64,000 nt of DNA from Larkinella punicea (GTDB taxonomy: Bacteria > Bacteroidota > Bacteroidia > Cytophagales > Spirosomataceae): the NCBI RefSeq assembly GCF_003334855.1, contig NZ_QOWE01000009.1:124001-188000 (forward strand), written 5' to 3'. Positions within the stretch are counted from its first letter, which is position 1. The number at the start of each line of letters is the position of its first letter. Of the stretch, positions 42,655 through 51,150 are shown one piece after another. The position numbers and the translations under genes were made by a program. A model generated the notes under the pieces. It saw only the letters and a program-made list of their open reading frames with translations. It had not been told where the DNA came from and did no database searches.

Positions 42655-44559
42655 ATGAAAAAACGGTTGTGGCTGTTTAAAGGACTTGCGGTGCTGCTGC
42701 CTATGCTGTTGCTGGCAGTGGTCGAAGGCTTCCTCCGGTTGTTCGGGTATGGCCAGGATTATCGCTTGTTCGTAGAAGACCCGCAACACAACGGTTTTTT
42801 GATCATGAATCAACACGCGTCGGAGCGGTATTTTACCGAAACCGCCAACGCGACCGTTGGGAATTTCGAACCTTTCCGGAAACGAAAAGCGGATGGCACG
42901 TTCCGGATTTTTGTCCTGGGCGAATCGACCACCATTGGCTATCCCTATTTTCACAACGGCTCGTTCCACCGCTGGCTGCACTACCGGCTGATGCACACTT
43001 TCCCGAACCGTAATTTCGAAATCATCAACCTTGCGCTGACGGCCGTCAATTCCTATACGGTTTTCGGATTTGGTAAACAATTAATTGATTATGAACCGGA
43101 TGCAGTTTTGATTTATACTGGCCACAATGAATATTACGGTGCCATGGGCGTCGGCTCAACCAGTTCGCTGGGCGGTCATCCTGCTCTCGTGCGTCTGGTG
43201 TTGAAACTCCGGGAATTCCGGCTGATGCAACTCCTGAACCGAATGCTCGGCGGTATTCGAAAAACCGTTTCGGGCGAAAACGTGGATTTGCGCGAAAACC
43301 TGATGAAACGCATGGCCGCCGACCAGCAAATTCCGTACGGATCGGAAGCGTATCACCAGGGTATTGAACAATTTAAAACCAACCTGAACGAGCTCTGTCA
43401 GCTCTTCTCAGAACATCATATTCCGGTATTGATCAGCAATCTGGTCAGTAATGAAAAGGATCTAAAACCGTTCATCAGCGCGCCGGGAAATACCGCCCAA
43501 TCGGCACAGGAGCAATTTAAACAGGCACAACAAGCCTACGCAAAAGGCGACTTTAAGGCCGCAAAACACCGTTTTGTTAAGGCGAAAGAACTGGATTTGC
43601 TGCGGTTTCGGGGGCCGGAAGCTATCAATCAGGTTATTCAGGAGCTGACGGCTCAATACCCAAACGTGACGGAAGTGGACACCCGGGCGGTTTTTGAACG
43701 ATATTCGCCGAACGGCATTCTGGGACACGAGACCTTGCTGGAGCACGTTCACCCCAATTTGTACGGCTATGCGTTGCTGTCCGATGCGTTTTACGAAGCC
43801 CTGAAAAAAAGGCGGCTCATTGCGACCGATTGGAAAAACGAAATGTCGTTGGCCCAACTCCGCCAACAAATGCCGATTACGTCCGTCGATTCACTGAAAG
43901 GCGTTTTTGAAATGCTGATTCTGAAAGAAGGCTGGCCTTTTAATGAACCGATGCCGCCCGACGAAAAGCGCGCCAAAACCGTGGAGGAACAACTGGCGGG
44001 AGCCCTGGTGGTGAAGCAACTTTCCTGGCGCAACGCGATGGATCAACTGCTGGCGCATTATCAGAAAGGGAATAACCCACAGGGAGCTTTGCAGGTCACT
44101 GAAGCCTTGTCGCTGGAACATCCGTATGATCCCGGTTTTTATGCGCAGGCCGGGAAATTATCCCTGAGTCTGAACCAGCCTGAACAGGCGGTTTGGCATC
44201 TGAAAAAGGCGTTTGACCTGGAACCAACCTTTCCCACGGCGCAGAGCCTGTTCATTACCCTGCTGAAACTGGATCGGCCCGACGAAGCCCTCATTTACCT
44301 CCGCTACGCAGCCGCCCACAACGAAACCCAATTCAGCCTGAACGAATTGCAAACGTTTGTTGAACAACTGGTGGCCGTCAAAAACCGGTATTTAACCGAC
44401 ACGACGAACGTGGCACTGAGCAATCAGCTAGCCGCCGGTTATCTAAAGTTTGCCAATGCCGACGGAGCCGCCAAATACGTAGAAAAATCCCTGCTCACCG
44501 ATCCCCGGAATGCTGTAGCCCTGCAATTAAAAGCCCAACTTCAGGCGATCAAAAACTAA
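42655..44559 (+). CDS. Membrane-anchored SGNH hydrolase-like protein with TPR tail
   Basis: A 634-aa protein with an N-terminal hydrophobic anchor (GLAVLLPMLLLAVVEGFLRL). An SGNH/GDSL-like domain follows (about 70-400): block I is FVLGESTTIGYP with the candidate Ser nucleophile, block III-like YTGHNEYYG, and the catalytic His is likely in EHVHPNLYGYALLSDAFYEA. A tetratricopeptide segment sits inside (FKQAQQAYAKGDFKAAKHRF) and several TPRs follow from about residue 460 to the end (EQAVWHLKKAFDLEPTFPTA). Substrate is unknown; such proteins deacylate or acylate envelope carbohydrates. It is 8 bp upstream of a DUF5989 gene, an association also seen with SGNH/acyltransferase clusters. Confidence 0.8.
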   Translation: MKKRLWLFKGLAVLLPMLLLAVVEGFLRLFGYGQDYRLFVEDPQHNGFLIMNQHASERYFTETANATVGNFEPFRKRKADGTFRIFVLGESTTIGYPYFHNGSFHRWLHYRLMHTFPNRNFEIINLALTAVNSYTVFGFGKQLIDYEPDAVLIYTGHNEYYGAMGVGSTSSLGGHPALVRLVLKLREFRLMQLLNRMLGGIRKTVSGENVDLRENLMKRMAADQQIPYGSEAYHQGIEQFKTNLNELCQLFSEHHIPVLISNLVSNEKDLKPFISAPGNTAQSAQEQFKQAQQAYAKGDFKAAKHRFVKAKELDLLRFRGPEAINQVIQELTAQYPNVTEVDTRAVFERYSPNGILGHETLLEHVHPNLYGYALLSDAFYEALKKRRLIATDWKNEMSLAQLRQQMPITSVDSLKGVFEMLILKEGWPFNEPMPPDEKRAKTVEEQLAGALVVKQLSWRNAMDQLLAHYQKGNNPQGALQVTEALSLEHPYDPGFYAQAGKLSLSLNQPEQAVWHLKKAFDLEPTFPTAQSLFITLLKLDRPDEALIYLRYAAAHNETQFSLNELQTFVEQLVAVKNRYLTDTTNVALSNQLAAGYLKFANADGAAKYVEKSLLTDPRNAVALQLKAQLQAIKN

Positions 44560-44567
44560 CCCGACCC

Positions 44568-44717
44568 ATGGAATTTCTACATGAATTCTGGCTTTTCATG
44601 CGCACCCGCAAGCGGTACTGGCTCTATCCGCTGCTGATTCTGTTGCTGCTCCTGAGTGCTTTGACGGTTTTAACGACGGGCTCGGCCCTGGCTCCTTTTA
44701 TTTATTCGCTTTTCTAA
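44568..44717 (+). CDS. DUF5989-like small membrane protein
   Basis: A 49-aa ORF, from ATG 44568 (MEFLHEFWLFMRTRKRYWLY), with a basic amphipathic start and one transmembrane helix (PLLILLLLLSALTVLTTGSA) ending in APFIYSLF. The pattern (FW-F-RxRKKYWLxP-hydrophobic-APFIYxLF) is that of DUF5989, a short family next to SGNH-type or glycosyl genes. It follows the SGNH-TPR gene by 8 bp and the two are probably coupled. Function unknown. Confidence 0.8.
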   Translation: MEFLHEFWLFMRTRKRYWLYPLLILLLLLSALTVLTTGSALAPFIYSLF

Positions 44718-44751
44718 CCCTGTCAGCGGTTTCTTCAATCCTGACAGGGTT
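44716..44751. terminator. Bidirectional hairpin between convergent genes
   Basis: AACCCTGTCAG (44716-44726) and CTGACAGGGTT (44741-44751) form an 11-bp perfect stem with a 14-nt loop, overlapping the stop of the DUF5989 gene and 7 bp from the end of the convergent glucanase gene. It has no long T tract but its place fits a shared terminator. Confidence 0.6.
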
Positions 44752-44757
44752 ACCGTC

Positions 44758-46365
44758 CTATTGATTATCAACACTTTGATGAAGTGAAATCTTAACACGC
44801 TGCTTGTCCGCGCCCTGCACCAACTCAAATTCATACTTCCCATCCGGAAACTGGAAGGCTAATTGCTGCATTCCTTCCGGATAGGTTTTAGTATCGATCA
44901 GTTTCCGCACCTCCCGACCAGCTTCGTCAAGAATCGCCAGGGTGATGGCTCCGGTACCTTTCACCGCAAAATCGAGCACATAAGCGCCCCGGTCGGGATG
45001 TTTCCAGAGATCAATGAAACCGGTGCGAAAATCGGGGGCGTAGGCATAGAACCCCGTCGGATAAACCGGCTTTTTGATTCCCATTTTTGTCAATCCCGCC
45101 CAGAGTTCCGGCGTTTTCTCACCCAGTTTCCAGAGCAACCCCGAGCGGTAATTTTCCATCATGACCACAATTGGCCCCTGATCAATCGCCAGATACTGGT
45201 TGGAATACCAGTTCAAGCCTTTGTTGTAGGCGTCGTAAAAACCGTATGGGCCGAAAAACCGGTTTCCTTCCCGCAGATACAGATTCCGCAACACCTGCAT
45301 TGAATAATACGGCGTGTAGGGAAACGACGACAAAGCCGCCGTCGGGCTAATCGTTCCGTTGTCGTTCGTTGGCGAATGAGCATCGTAGAAATTGTAGTCG
45401 TCGCTGGCGGTCAGTCCCCAGTTGCCCGGCCCGTAGCCAAACATCGCCTGACGTGGTTGCAAGCAGTGCGCCCGGTTGACGAGCGTGTGATTGCGGTTCT
45501 GTTCCCAGTAATTCGTCTGCTCATCCTGCATCAGGCGCGGGTCGAGGCTCAGGAAAGAATAATGGGTGAAGAACAGCGGCCCACCCATCGGAAAACCGAG
45601 CGGCAGTTTATAGCCAAAATAGGTTTGCCCGTTGGTATAATGGTCACTATGCTTGTAGGTGTTCTGGTAGACTTCCGGTTTAATGGCGTGGGTCGGCGAA
45701 CCGAGTGCCAGCACATACGTAATCAGGGTTTCATCATGGCCGCGAAGGGGATGATTCATTTTCCATTCGTGGTTGGGCGACCAATGCCAGAGCAGTTTCC
45801 CGTCGCGAACATACCAGTCCCACTCGACCTCGCGCCAGAGTTTATCGATCCGTTGCCGGAGGTCTTTTTCAGCAGCGGCATTCCCATCGAAATACGCCCG
45901 TGCGCTCAACAAACCGTTCACCAGAAAAGCCGTTTCGACCAAGTCTCCGCCGTTGTCATGCTCCGAAAAGGGAATCACTTTTCCCGAATTGCCATCGAGC
46001 CAGTGCGGCCAGGCGCCGTGAAACCGGTCGGCTTTTTCCAGAAAACCGGTCATCTTTTGCAATTGCTGCACGGCTTCGGCACGGGTTACCCAACGGCGGT
46101 CGGCGGCTACGATGATGGCCATGATCCCAAAACCGGTTCCGCCGGTCGTGACGATGTTGGGCGTAGCCGTTCGTTCGGGAGCCAGGCCGGAAACCGGGTG
46201 CGCAAAATCCCAGAAATACCGGAACGTGGCTTTTTGAGCGGTTTCGAGGTACTCGCTGTATTCGTTGGCAACGGGAGGAATGGCTTCGTTCGCAGACTGC
46301 GCCGAGCAGGTGGTCAGCCAGCCCAGAATAGGGGAAAAGAAAAGGAGTAATTTTAATAGTCTCAT
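44758..46365 (-). CDS. GH144-like beta-1,2-glucanase (glycoamylase domain)
   Basis: A 535-aa exported enzyme with a signal ending in WLTTC, a possible lipobox (Cys20). The body is an (alpha/alpha)6-type glycoamylase-family domain: FGIMAIIVAADRRWVTRAEA, LLWHWSPNHEWKMNHPLRGH, GFPMGGPLFFTHYSFLSLDP, SDDYNFYDAHSPTNDNGTIS and AIDQGPIVVMMENYRSGLLW. The family's characterised members include endo-beta-1,2-glucanases of GH144 from Bacteroidota, so a beta-1,2-glucan or sophoro-oligosaccharide substrate is the best guess. The gene is downstream of a SusC-SusD pair in the same orientation, separated from susD by a 78-bp hairpin repeat. Confidence 0.82.
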   Translation of the reverse strand: MRLLKLLLFFSPILGWLTTCSAQSANEAIPPVANEYSEYLETAQKATFRYFWDFAHPVSGLAPERTATPNIVTTGGTGFGIMAIIVAADRRWVTRAEAVQQLQKMTGFLEKADRFHGAWPHWLDGNSGKVIPFSEHDNGGDLVETAFLVNGLLSARAYFDGNAAAEKDLRQRIDKLWREVEWDWYVRDGKLLWHWSPNHEWKMNHPLRGHDETLITYVLALGSPTHAIKPEVYQNTYKHSDHYTNGQTYFGYKLPLGFPMGGPLFFTHYSFLSLDPRLMQDEQTNYWEQNRNHTLVNRAHCLQPRQAMFGYGPGNWGLTASDDYNFYDAHSPTNDNGTISPTAALSSFPYTPYYSMQVLRNLYLREGNRFFGPYGFYDAYNKGLNWYSNQYLAIDQGPIVVMMENYRSGLLWKLGEKTPELWAGLTKMGIKKPVYPTGFYAYAPDFRTGFIDLWKHPDRGAYVLDFAVKGTGAITLAILDEAGREVRKLIDTKTYPEGMQQLAFQFPDGKYEFELVQGADKQRVKISLHQSVDNQ

Positions 46366-46380
46366 GCCTACAGAATTGGA

Positions 46381-46458
46381 TGGGAACGCGGGTTGAACGG
46401 ATCAAAATGGATTTACACAGATAAAAATCCGTTTTGACCCGTTCAATCCGCGTTCCCA
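46381..46458. repeat. Long hairpin repeat between susD and glucanase gene
   Basis: The left arm 46381-46414 begins TGGGAACGCGGGTTGAACGG, and the right arm (about 46425-46458) ends CCGTTCAATCCGCGTTCCCA, with complementary AAAATGGATTT/AAATCCGTTTT in between. The arms pair over most of 34 bp with a few mismatches. It fits a dispersed hairpin repeat and may also reduce transcription from susCD into the glucanase gene. Confidence 0.8.
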
Positions 46459-46469
46459 CCATCAACAAA

Positions 46470-47948
46470 TTAATAACCGGGATTTTGCGTTAATACGCCC
46501 CCGCTGGCGTCGATTTGCGGCTGTGGAATGGGCATCAATTCGCTCTTGCCATCGACAAATTGCTTGTTGAGCGCCCGCAGAACCGCGCCAGCCCGGCCCT
46601 GCCGCACCAGATCCCAGAAGCGGTCGTGTTCCATGGCCAGTTCCACCCGGCGTTCCTTCCAGATCGCGGTTTTCAGTTGTTCCTTGCTGGCGAAAACGAC
46701 ATTGGGCAACAGGGCGGCATTGCTGCCCCGAGCCCGCGCCCGAACCGCATTCAGCGATGTTACGGCCTGGGGTGATTGTCCCAGTTCGTTGGCGGCTTCG
46801 GCGTTCATCAGCACAATGTCGGCATACCGCAACAGGCGAATGTTCTTGTTGGAATCCCCCATACCGTTGGGCGATTTGGTTTCGTTCTGCGCCACGTATG
46901 CCTTTTGATTGTAGTACGGATTCGTCGCATTCTGGATGATAACGACCCCATCGGGCATCGTTTCGCCCCGCTCGATAATCGTAGCCGCTTTTCGCGGATC
47001 ACCGGTTTCGTAGGCTTTCACCAGATCTTCGGATGGCACATTGAAACCCCAGCCAAACTGCCCCCGGACGCTCTGCACCTCGGCATACTGCGACCCTCCA
47101 CCGCCCTGGGGTAAGGCCGCATTTTGTACTTCGAACAGCGACTCGGACGTGTTCTCCCCGGCTTCGGTGAAGATCACTTCGTAAGGCGTTTTGAGGTCAT
47201 ACTGTCCCGATTGCATGATTTCATTCGTCAGCCGGAGTACTTCACTCCACTTTCCCTGATACATCGACACCTTCGCCAGCCAGCCTTTCGCGGCTCCTTT
47301 GGTGGCCCGACCCAGTTCAGTGGCTGCGTATTCCGATTTTTCCGGTAAAACCGTGATTGCGTCATTCAAATCCTTTTCAATCTGCTGGTAAATCTCCTGC
47401 CGGCTGGCACGCGGCACGGCTGGTGCATCGTCGTCCTGCAACTGCGTAATCAGCGGAACACCGCCAAAGGCCCGTGCCAGATTAAAGTAGAAGTAAGCCC
47501 GTAACATTTTGGCTTCCGCAATCAGCCGCGCCTTGAGCGTTTCATCCATTTCGATGGCCGGTACCCGCTCGATAACCTGATTGGCCTTGGCAATGCCCAG
47601 GTATTGTCCACTCCAGAAATCGTTCAAACCGCCGTTAGTCGACGTAACGGTAAACAGATCGAACTCGCTCAGGAAACTCGCGTCGCCCGGTTCGCTCCCT
47701 TTGTCGGCGTCATCCGAAGTCATGCTGGAAATAGCGATAAACGCAAAAACGTGGGTTGGCCACTGGCGAAGTTGCCAGTAAATGGCGTTGGTAGCCTGGA
47801 CGGCACCTTCCTGACTGTTGAAAAAATCCTCGGTAATTAGCTCACCCTGCGGTTTTTTGTCCAGAAATTCTTCACTACACGCCTGTCCCGTCAGCATGAG
47901 GGAACCCGCCAGCGCAATTCTCAAAAATTGTTTCGATATGGAAATCAT
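46470..47948 (-). CDS. SusD/RagB-family nutrient-binding lipoprotein
   Basis: A 492-aa lipoprotein, signal peptide LRIALAGSLMLTGQACSEEF with the lipidated Cys at about residue 25. SusD features: EEFLDKKPQGELITEDFFNS, MLRAYFYFNLARAFGGVPLI, GAAKGWLAKVSMYQGKW, and the C-terminal WKERRVELAMEHDRFWDLVR followed by PQIDASGGVLTQNPGY. It pairs with the susC gene 19 bp upstream, and probably binds the glucan cut by the neighbouring GH144-like enzyme. Confidence 0.94.
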   Translation of the reverse strand: MISISKQFLRIALAGSLMLTGQACSEEFLDKKPQGELITEDFFNSQEGAVQATNAIYWQLRQWPTHVFAFIAISSMTSDDADKGSEPGDASFLSEFDLFTVTSTNGGLNDFWSGQYLGIAKANQVIERVPAIEMDETLKARLIAEAKMLRAYFYFNLARAFGGVPLITQLQDDDAPAVPRASRQEIYQQIEKDLNDAITVLPEKSEYAATELGRATKGAAKGWLAKVSMYQGKWSEVLRLTNEIMQSGQYDLKTPYEVIFTEAGENTSESLFEVQNAALPQGGGGSQYAEVQSVRGQFGWGFNVPSEDLVKAYETGDPRKAATIIERGETMPDGVVIIQNATNPYYNQKAYVAQNETKSPNGMGDSNKNIRLLRYADIVLMNAEAANELGQSPQAVTSLNAVRARARGSNAALLPNVVFASKEQLKTAIWKERRVELAMEHDRFWDLVRQGRAGAVLRALNKQFVDGKSELMPIPQPQIDASGGVLTQNPGY

Positions 47949-47967
47949 GATGGTTGCCCGTTAAAGA

Positions 47968-50940
47968 TTAAAATCCAATTTGTAAACCAACCGTCGTGGT
48001 GCGGTAGACCGGCACAACGTCCAGATCGACCCCACGGCTCAGGGTGCTGGCATCGTTACCACCTACTTCCGGAGAGAAACCCGAGTAGTTGGTGAACGTA
48101 ACCGGGTTCAGGGCATTGACATATGCCCGGATGGAGCGCACACCCAGCGTGCGCAGCAAGGTCGAGGGCAGGGTGTAGCCAATCTGAATGTTCCGAATCC
48201 GAACGAAGGAGCCGCTTTCAATGAAGTAATTCGACACATCGTAGTTAGGTCCGCCGTTGGTCAGACGCGGCTGGGTCGTCGATGGATTTTGGGCCGTCCA
48301 GCGTTCCAGGGCAATCCGTTCATAGTTTTCGTTGCCGAAACGCACCGCCCGCCGACCATTGTAAATTTTATTGCCGTGCGTACCCTGCAAATCAACCCCC
48401 AGATCAATGCCTTTGAAGGCAAAGTTGGTATTGAAGCCCCAGAACATTTTCGGAATCGGTGTTCCCAGATAAACGCGGTCATCGCCATTGATTACGCCAT
48501 CCCCGTTAATGTCCTCATACCGCAGGTCACCCGGCTTGGCATTGGGTTGAGCACTGCCCCGTACTTCGTCCGCTGTCTGGAAAACGCCTACCATGTTATA
48601 GCCGAAGAAAGCACCGATGGGTCGGCCGACATCCGTCAGCGTAGCCGTCCGGCCGTTGCCCAGGCTACCGCCAATGATCGGAATCCCGCCATTGCCCAGG
48701 TTGGTTACTTCGTTCTGCACCGTTGTGAGGTTGGCATTTAGGCTGTATTTCAAGTCTCCGGCGGTATCGTTCCAACCCGTCGTGAATTCAAAACCCCGGT
48801 TGTAGGCACTGGCGGCATTGGACTGTACCTGACGGCCATTCCCGATGTTGACATTCAGGATCATGTCGGAGGTGTTGCGGTTGTAGTAATCGATTTCTGC
48901 CGTCAGACGGTTATTGAGGAAGCCCATTTCCAGGCCAATATCCGTCTGGGTAACGGTTTCCCAGAGCAGGTTCGATGTGTTGGTACTTTGGAGCGTGGCT
49001 CCCTGTTGCAGCGTTTGCCCGGATCCAAAGATGGCGTTCAGACCACTGCTGATCCGGGAATAATACAGATAGTTGGGAATGTTGGTGTTTCCCAGCTTTC
49101 CGTAGCTGACCCGCAATTTCAGGTTGCTGAACAACTGCTGGTCCATCATGAAGGGTTCGTCGATGATACGCCAGCCCAGGCCAACGGCCGGAAAAGTGGC
49201 CCACCGGCTTTCGGTCGGAAAGCGCGACGAACCATCCCGCCGGAGACTTACCGTCAGTAAATACCGGTCCAGCAAACTGTAGTTGACCCGAAACAGGTAC
49301 GATGCGTAGGTAAATTCATAGCTGCGGTTGTCGGGATTGTCGGTCGTTTGGGCGCCGACGGTGCTACCCAGCGACAGGAATTTTACGTTGTTGTTATACC
49401 CCGGTACGTTGAAGCGGATACCTTGTAGTACGTCGGCGCGGCTATTCTGCGCCGTCGCGCCCACCAGCACGTTTACATTGTGAATCTTGTTGAATGTCCG
49501 ATTGAATGTCAGCGTGTTTTCCCACAACCAGGTCGTATTGAGTCCATACTCACGCGTCAATTTGCTCTGGTCATTCCGCTGGCTGGCCGACACTAGATAT
49601 TGGGGCAGGTAAACGCTGCTGTTGTTCAGCCCCAGATCCACCCCGAAGCTGGAGCGCACGGTAAACGATTTCAGGAAGTCGAGTTCGCCATAAATATTCC
49701 CAACCAACTGGCCGCTTTTAGCAATGTCGTCGGTTTGATACGCCAAAACCGCTGCCGGATTCGCTACGGTGCTCACGCTCGAAAACCCGTAGGTTCCATC
49801 GGCATTGACCGGCATGATGGTCGGGTCGGCGTTGTAAGCCGTTTGAACAATACCCCCCGGGATGTTATTGGACTGAGACCGTGAGAACGCCAGGTTGTTC
49901 CCAAGCCGGAAATTTCCCGTCAATTTGTAAGTGTTATTTAACCGGAAAGTCAGGCGGTTATACGCCGACTTGTCAACAATTCCTTTTTCGTCGTAATAAC
50001 TGCCACTGACGTTGAAGGTAACCCGCTCGTTGCCGCCCGAAGCCGTAATCTGGTGACTCTGGACACTCCCGTTGCGGAAAATATAATCGAACCAGTCCGT
50101 TCCGGCACCAAACGAGTTCGGATTCGGAAACTTAATGGCTCCGCCTTCACTGACGGCCACTTCGTTCACCAGCGTGGCAAACTCGCTGGCATTGGTCATA
50201 TCAAGCTTTTTACTAAGCTGGGTAACCCCACCGAAGCCTTCGTAATTGAACACAGTACGACCGGATTTACCGCTTTTCGTCGTTACCAACACCACGCCAT
50301 TCGCTCCCCGAACCCCGTAGATGGCCAGCGAGGAGGCATCTTTCAGCACATCGATGGTTTGAATGTCGGAGGGGTTCAAAAACCGGATGTCATCGACAAA
50401 CATACCATCGACCACATACAGCGGGTTGCTGTTTCCCACCGTGCCAACCCCCCGAATCCGGACGTTTGGTGCCGCGCCTGGCAAGCCCTGGTTGGTGGTA
50501 ATCAAAACGCCAGCCGCTTTGCCCTGCAAGGCCTGCGTCGCATTCGCAACCGGACGGCTGGCAATGTCCTGGGCTTTCACGGTAGAAATAGACCCGGTCA
50601 CATCCGCCTTTCGCTGCACGCCGTATCCGACTGCCACCACTTCTGTCAACGTAGTCACATCTTCTTCCAACTGTGCGTCCACTGTCGAACCGTTCACTGG
50701 GCGTTCTGTTGGCTTCATACCAATAAAACTGAAAACCAGGACATCTCCCTGATTAGCCTCAATGCTGTACTGACCATTGGCGTCGGTGTTTGCACCTCTT
50801 GTTGTATTCTTAACCTGCACACTGACACCCGGTAATACTGAACCGTCGATCGCTGTCACTTTCCCATTGACTCGTTGCTGCGCCCAGGCCGTGGCGGTAA
50901 ACAGCAGGAGTATAATTAAACCGAGTAAACCCCTCTCCAT
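47968..50940 (-). CDS. SusC/RagA-family TonB-dependent transporter
   Basis: A 990-aa outer-membrane transporter with an ordinary signal (GLLGLIILLLFTATAWAQ). There is no STN domain, unlike the other SusC in this window. CarboxypepD-reg-like domain (SVLPGVSVQVKNTTRGANTD), TonB box (LTEVVAVGYGVQ), plug with LYVVDGMFVDDIRFL and VLKDASSLAIYGVRGANG, then the barrel ending TTTVGLQIGF. Without STN it is unlikely to signal through a sigma/anti-sigma pair. Regulation most likely comes from the divergent membrane-spanning regulator. It heads a susC-susD-glucanase operon. Confidence 0.95.
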   Translation of the reverse strand: MERGLLGLIILLLFTATAWAQQRVNGKVTAIDGSVLPGVSVQVKNTTRGANTDANGQYSIEANQGDVLVFSFIGMKPTERPVNGSTVDAQLEEDVTTLTEVVAVGYGVQRKADVTGSISTVKAQDIASRPVANATQALQGKAAGVLITTNQGLPGAAPNVRIRGVGTVGNSNPLYVVDGMFVDDIRFLNPSDIQTIDVLKDASSLAIYGVRGANGVVLVTTKSGKSGRTVFNYEGFGGVTQLSKKLDMTNASEFATLVNEVAVSEGGAIKFPNPNSFGAGTDWFDYIFRNGSVQSHQITASGGNERVTFNVSGSYYDEKGIVDKSAYNRLTFRLNNTYKLTGNFRLGNNLAFSRSQSNNIPGGIVQTAYNADPTIMPVNADGTYGFSSVSTVANPAAVLAYQTDDIAKSGQLVGNIYGELDFLKSFTVRSSFGVDLGLNNSSVYLPQYLVSASQRNDQSKLTREYGLNTTWLWENTLTFNRTFNKIHNVNVLVGATAQNSRADVLQGIRFNVPGYNNNVKFLSLGSTVGAQTTDNPDNRSYEFTYASYLFRVNYSLLDRYLLTVSLRRDGSSRFPTESRWATFPAVGLGWRIIDEPFMMDQQLFSNLKLRVSYGKLGNTNIPNYLYYSRISSGLNAIFGSGQTLQQGATLQSTNTSNLLWETVTQTDIGLEMGFLNNRLTAEIDYYNRNTSDMILNVNIGNGRQVQSNAASAYNRGFEFTTGWNDTAGDLKYSLNANLTTVQNEVTNLGNGGIPIIGGSLGNGRTATLTDVGRPIGAFFGYNMVGVFQTADEVRGSAQPNAKPGDLRYEDINGDGVINGDDRVYLGTPIPKMFWGFNTNFAFKGIDLGVDLQGTHGNKIYNGRRAVRFGNENYERIALERWTAQNPSTTQPRLTNGGPNYDVSNYFIESGSFVRIRNIQIGYTLPSTLLRTLGVRSIRAYVNALNPVTFTNYSGFSPEVGGNDASTLSRGVDLDVVPVYRTTTVGLQIGF

Positions 50941-50975
50941 AATTTTTCTGATAAATTGTTTGCTTATTCTTAGCT

Positions 50976-51058
50976 CAAAGGTAAACGAACTGTGACCAGA
51001 TTATGTTAGAAAAGAGTACATCACTACTACATCATTTTAACTATATATATAGTTAAAA
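50976..51058 (-). promoter_or_regulatory. susC promoter -7 element and upstream 24-bp palindrome
   Basis: TACCTTTG (minus strand, 50976-50983) is a perfect -7 element for susC, but no TTTG is present at the right -33 spacing, as in activator-dependent promoters. Further upstream, 51035-51058 is a perfect 24-bp palindrome: TTTTAACTATAT followed by its reverse complement. Its centre lies about 75-80 bp upstream of the expected susC transcription start and about 105 bp upstream of the regulator start. It may be the binding site of the divergent regulator. Confidence 0.55.
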
Positions 51059-51150
51059 ACTCAAAACAACCCTATTATGATGCAGTAAAATACTGATAAT
51101 GAATAGATTACATTTTGGATAACTTTTTACGTTACTCTTGCGTACCCATC

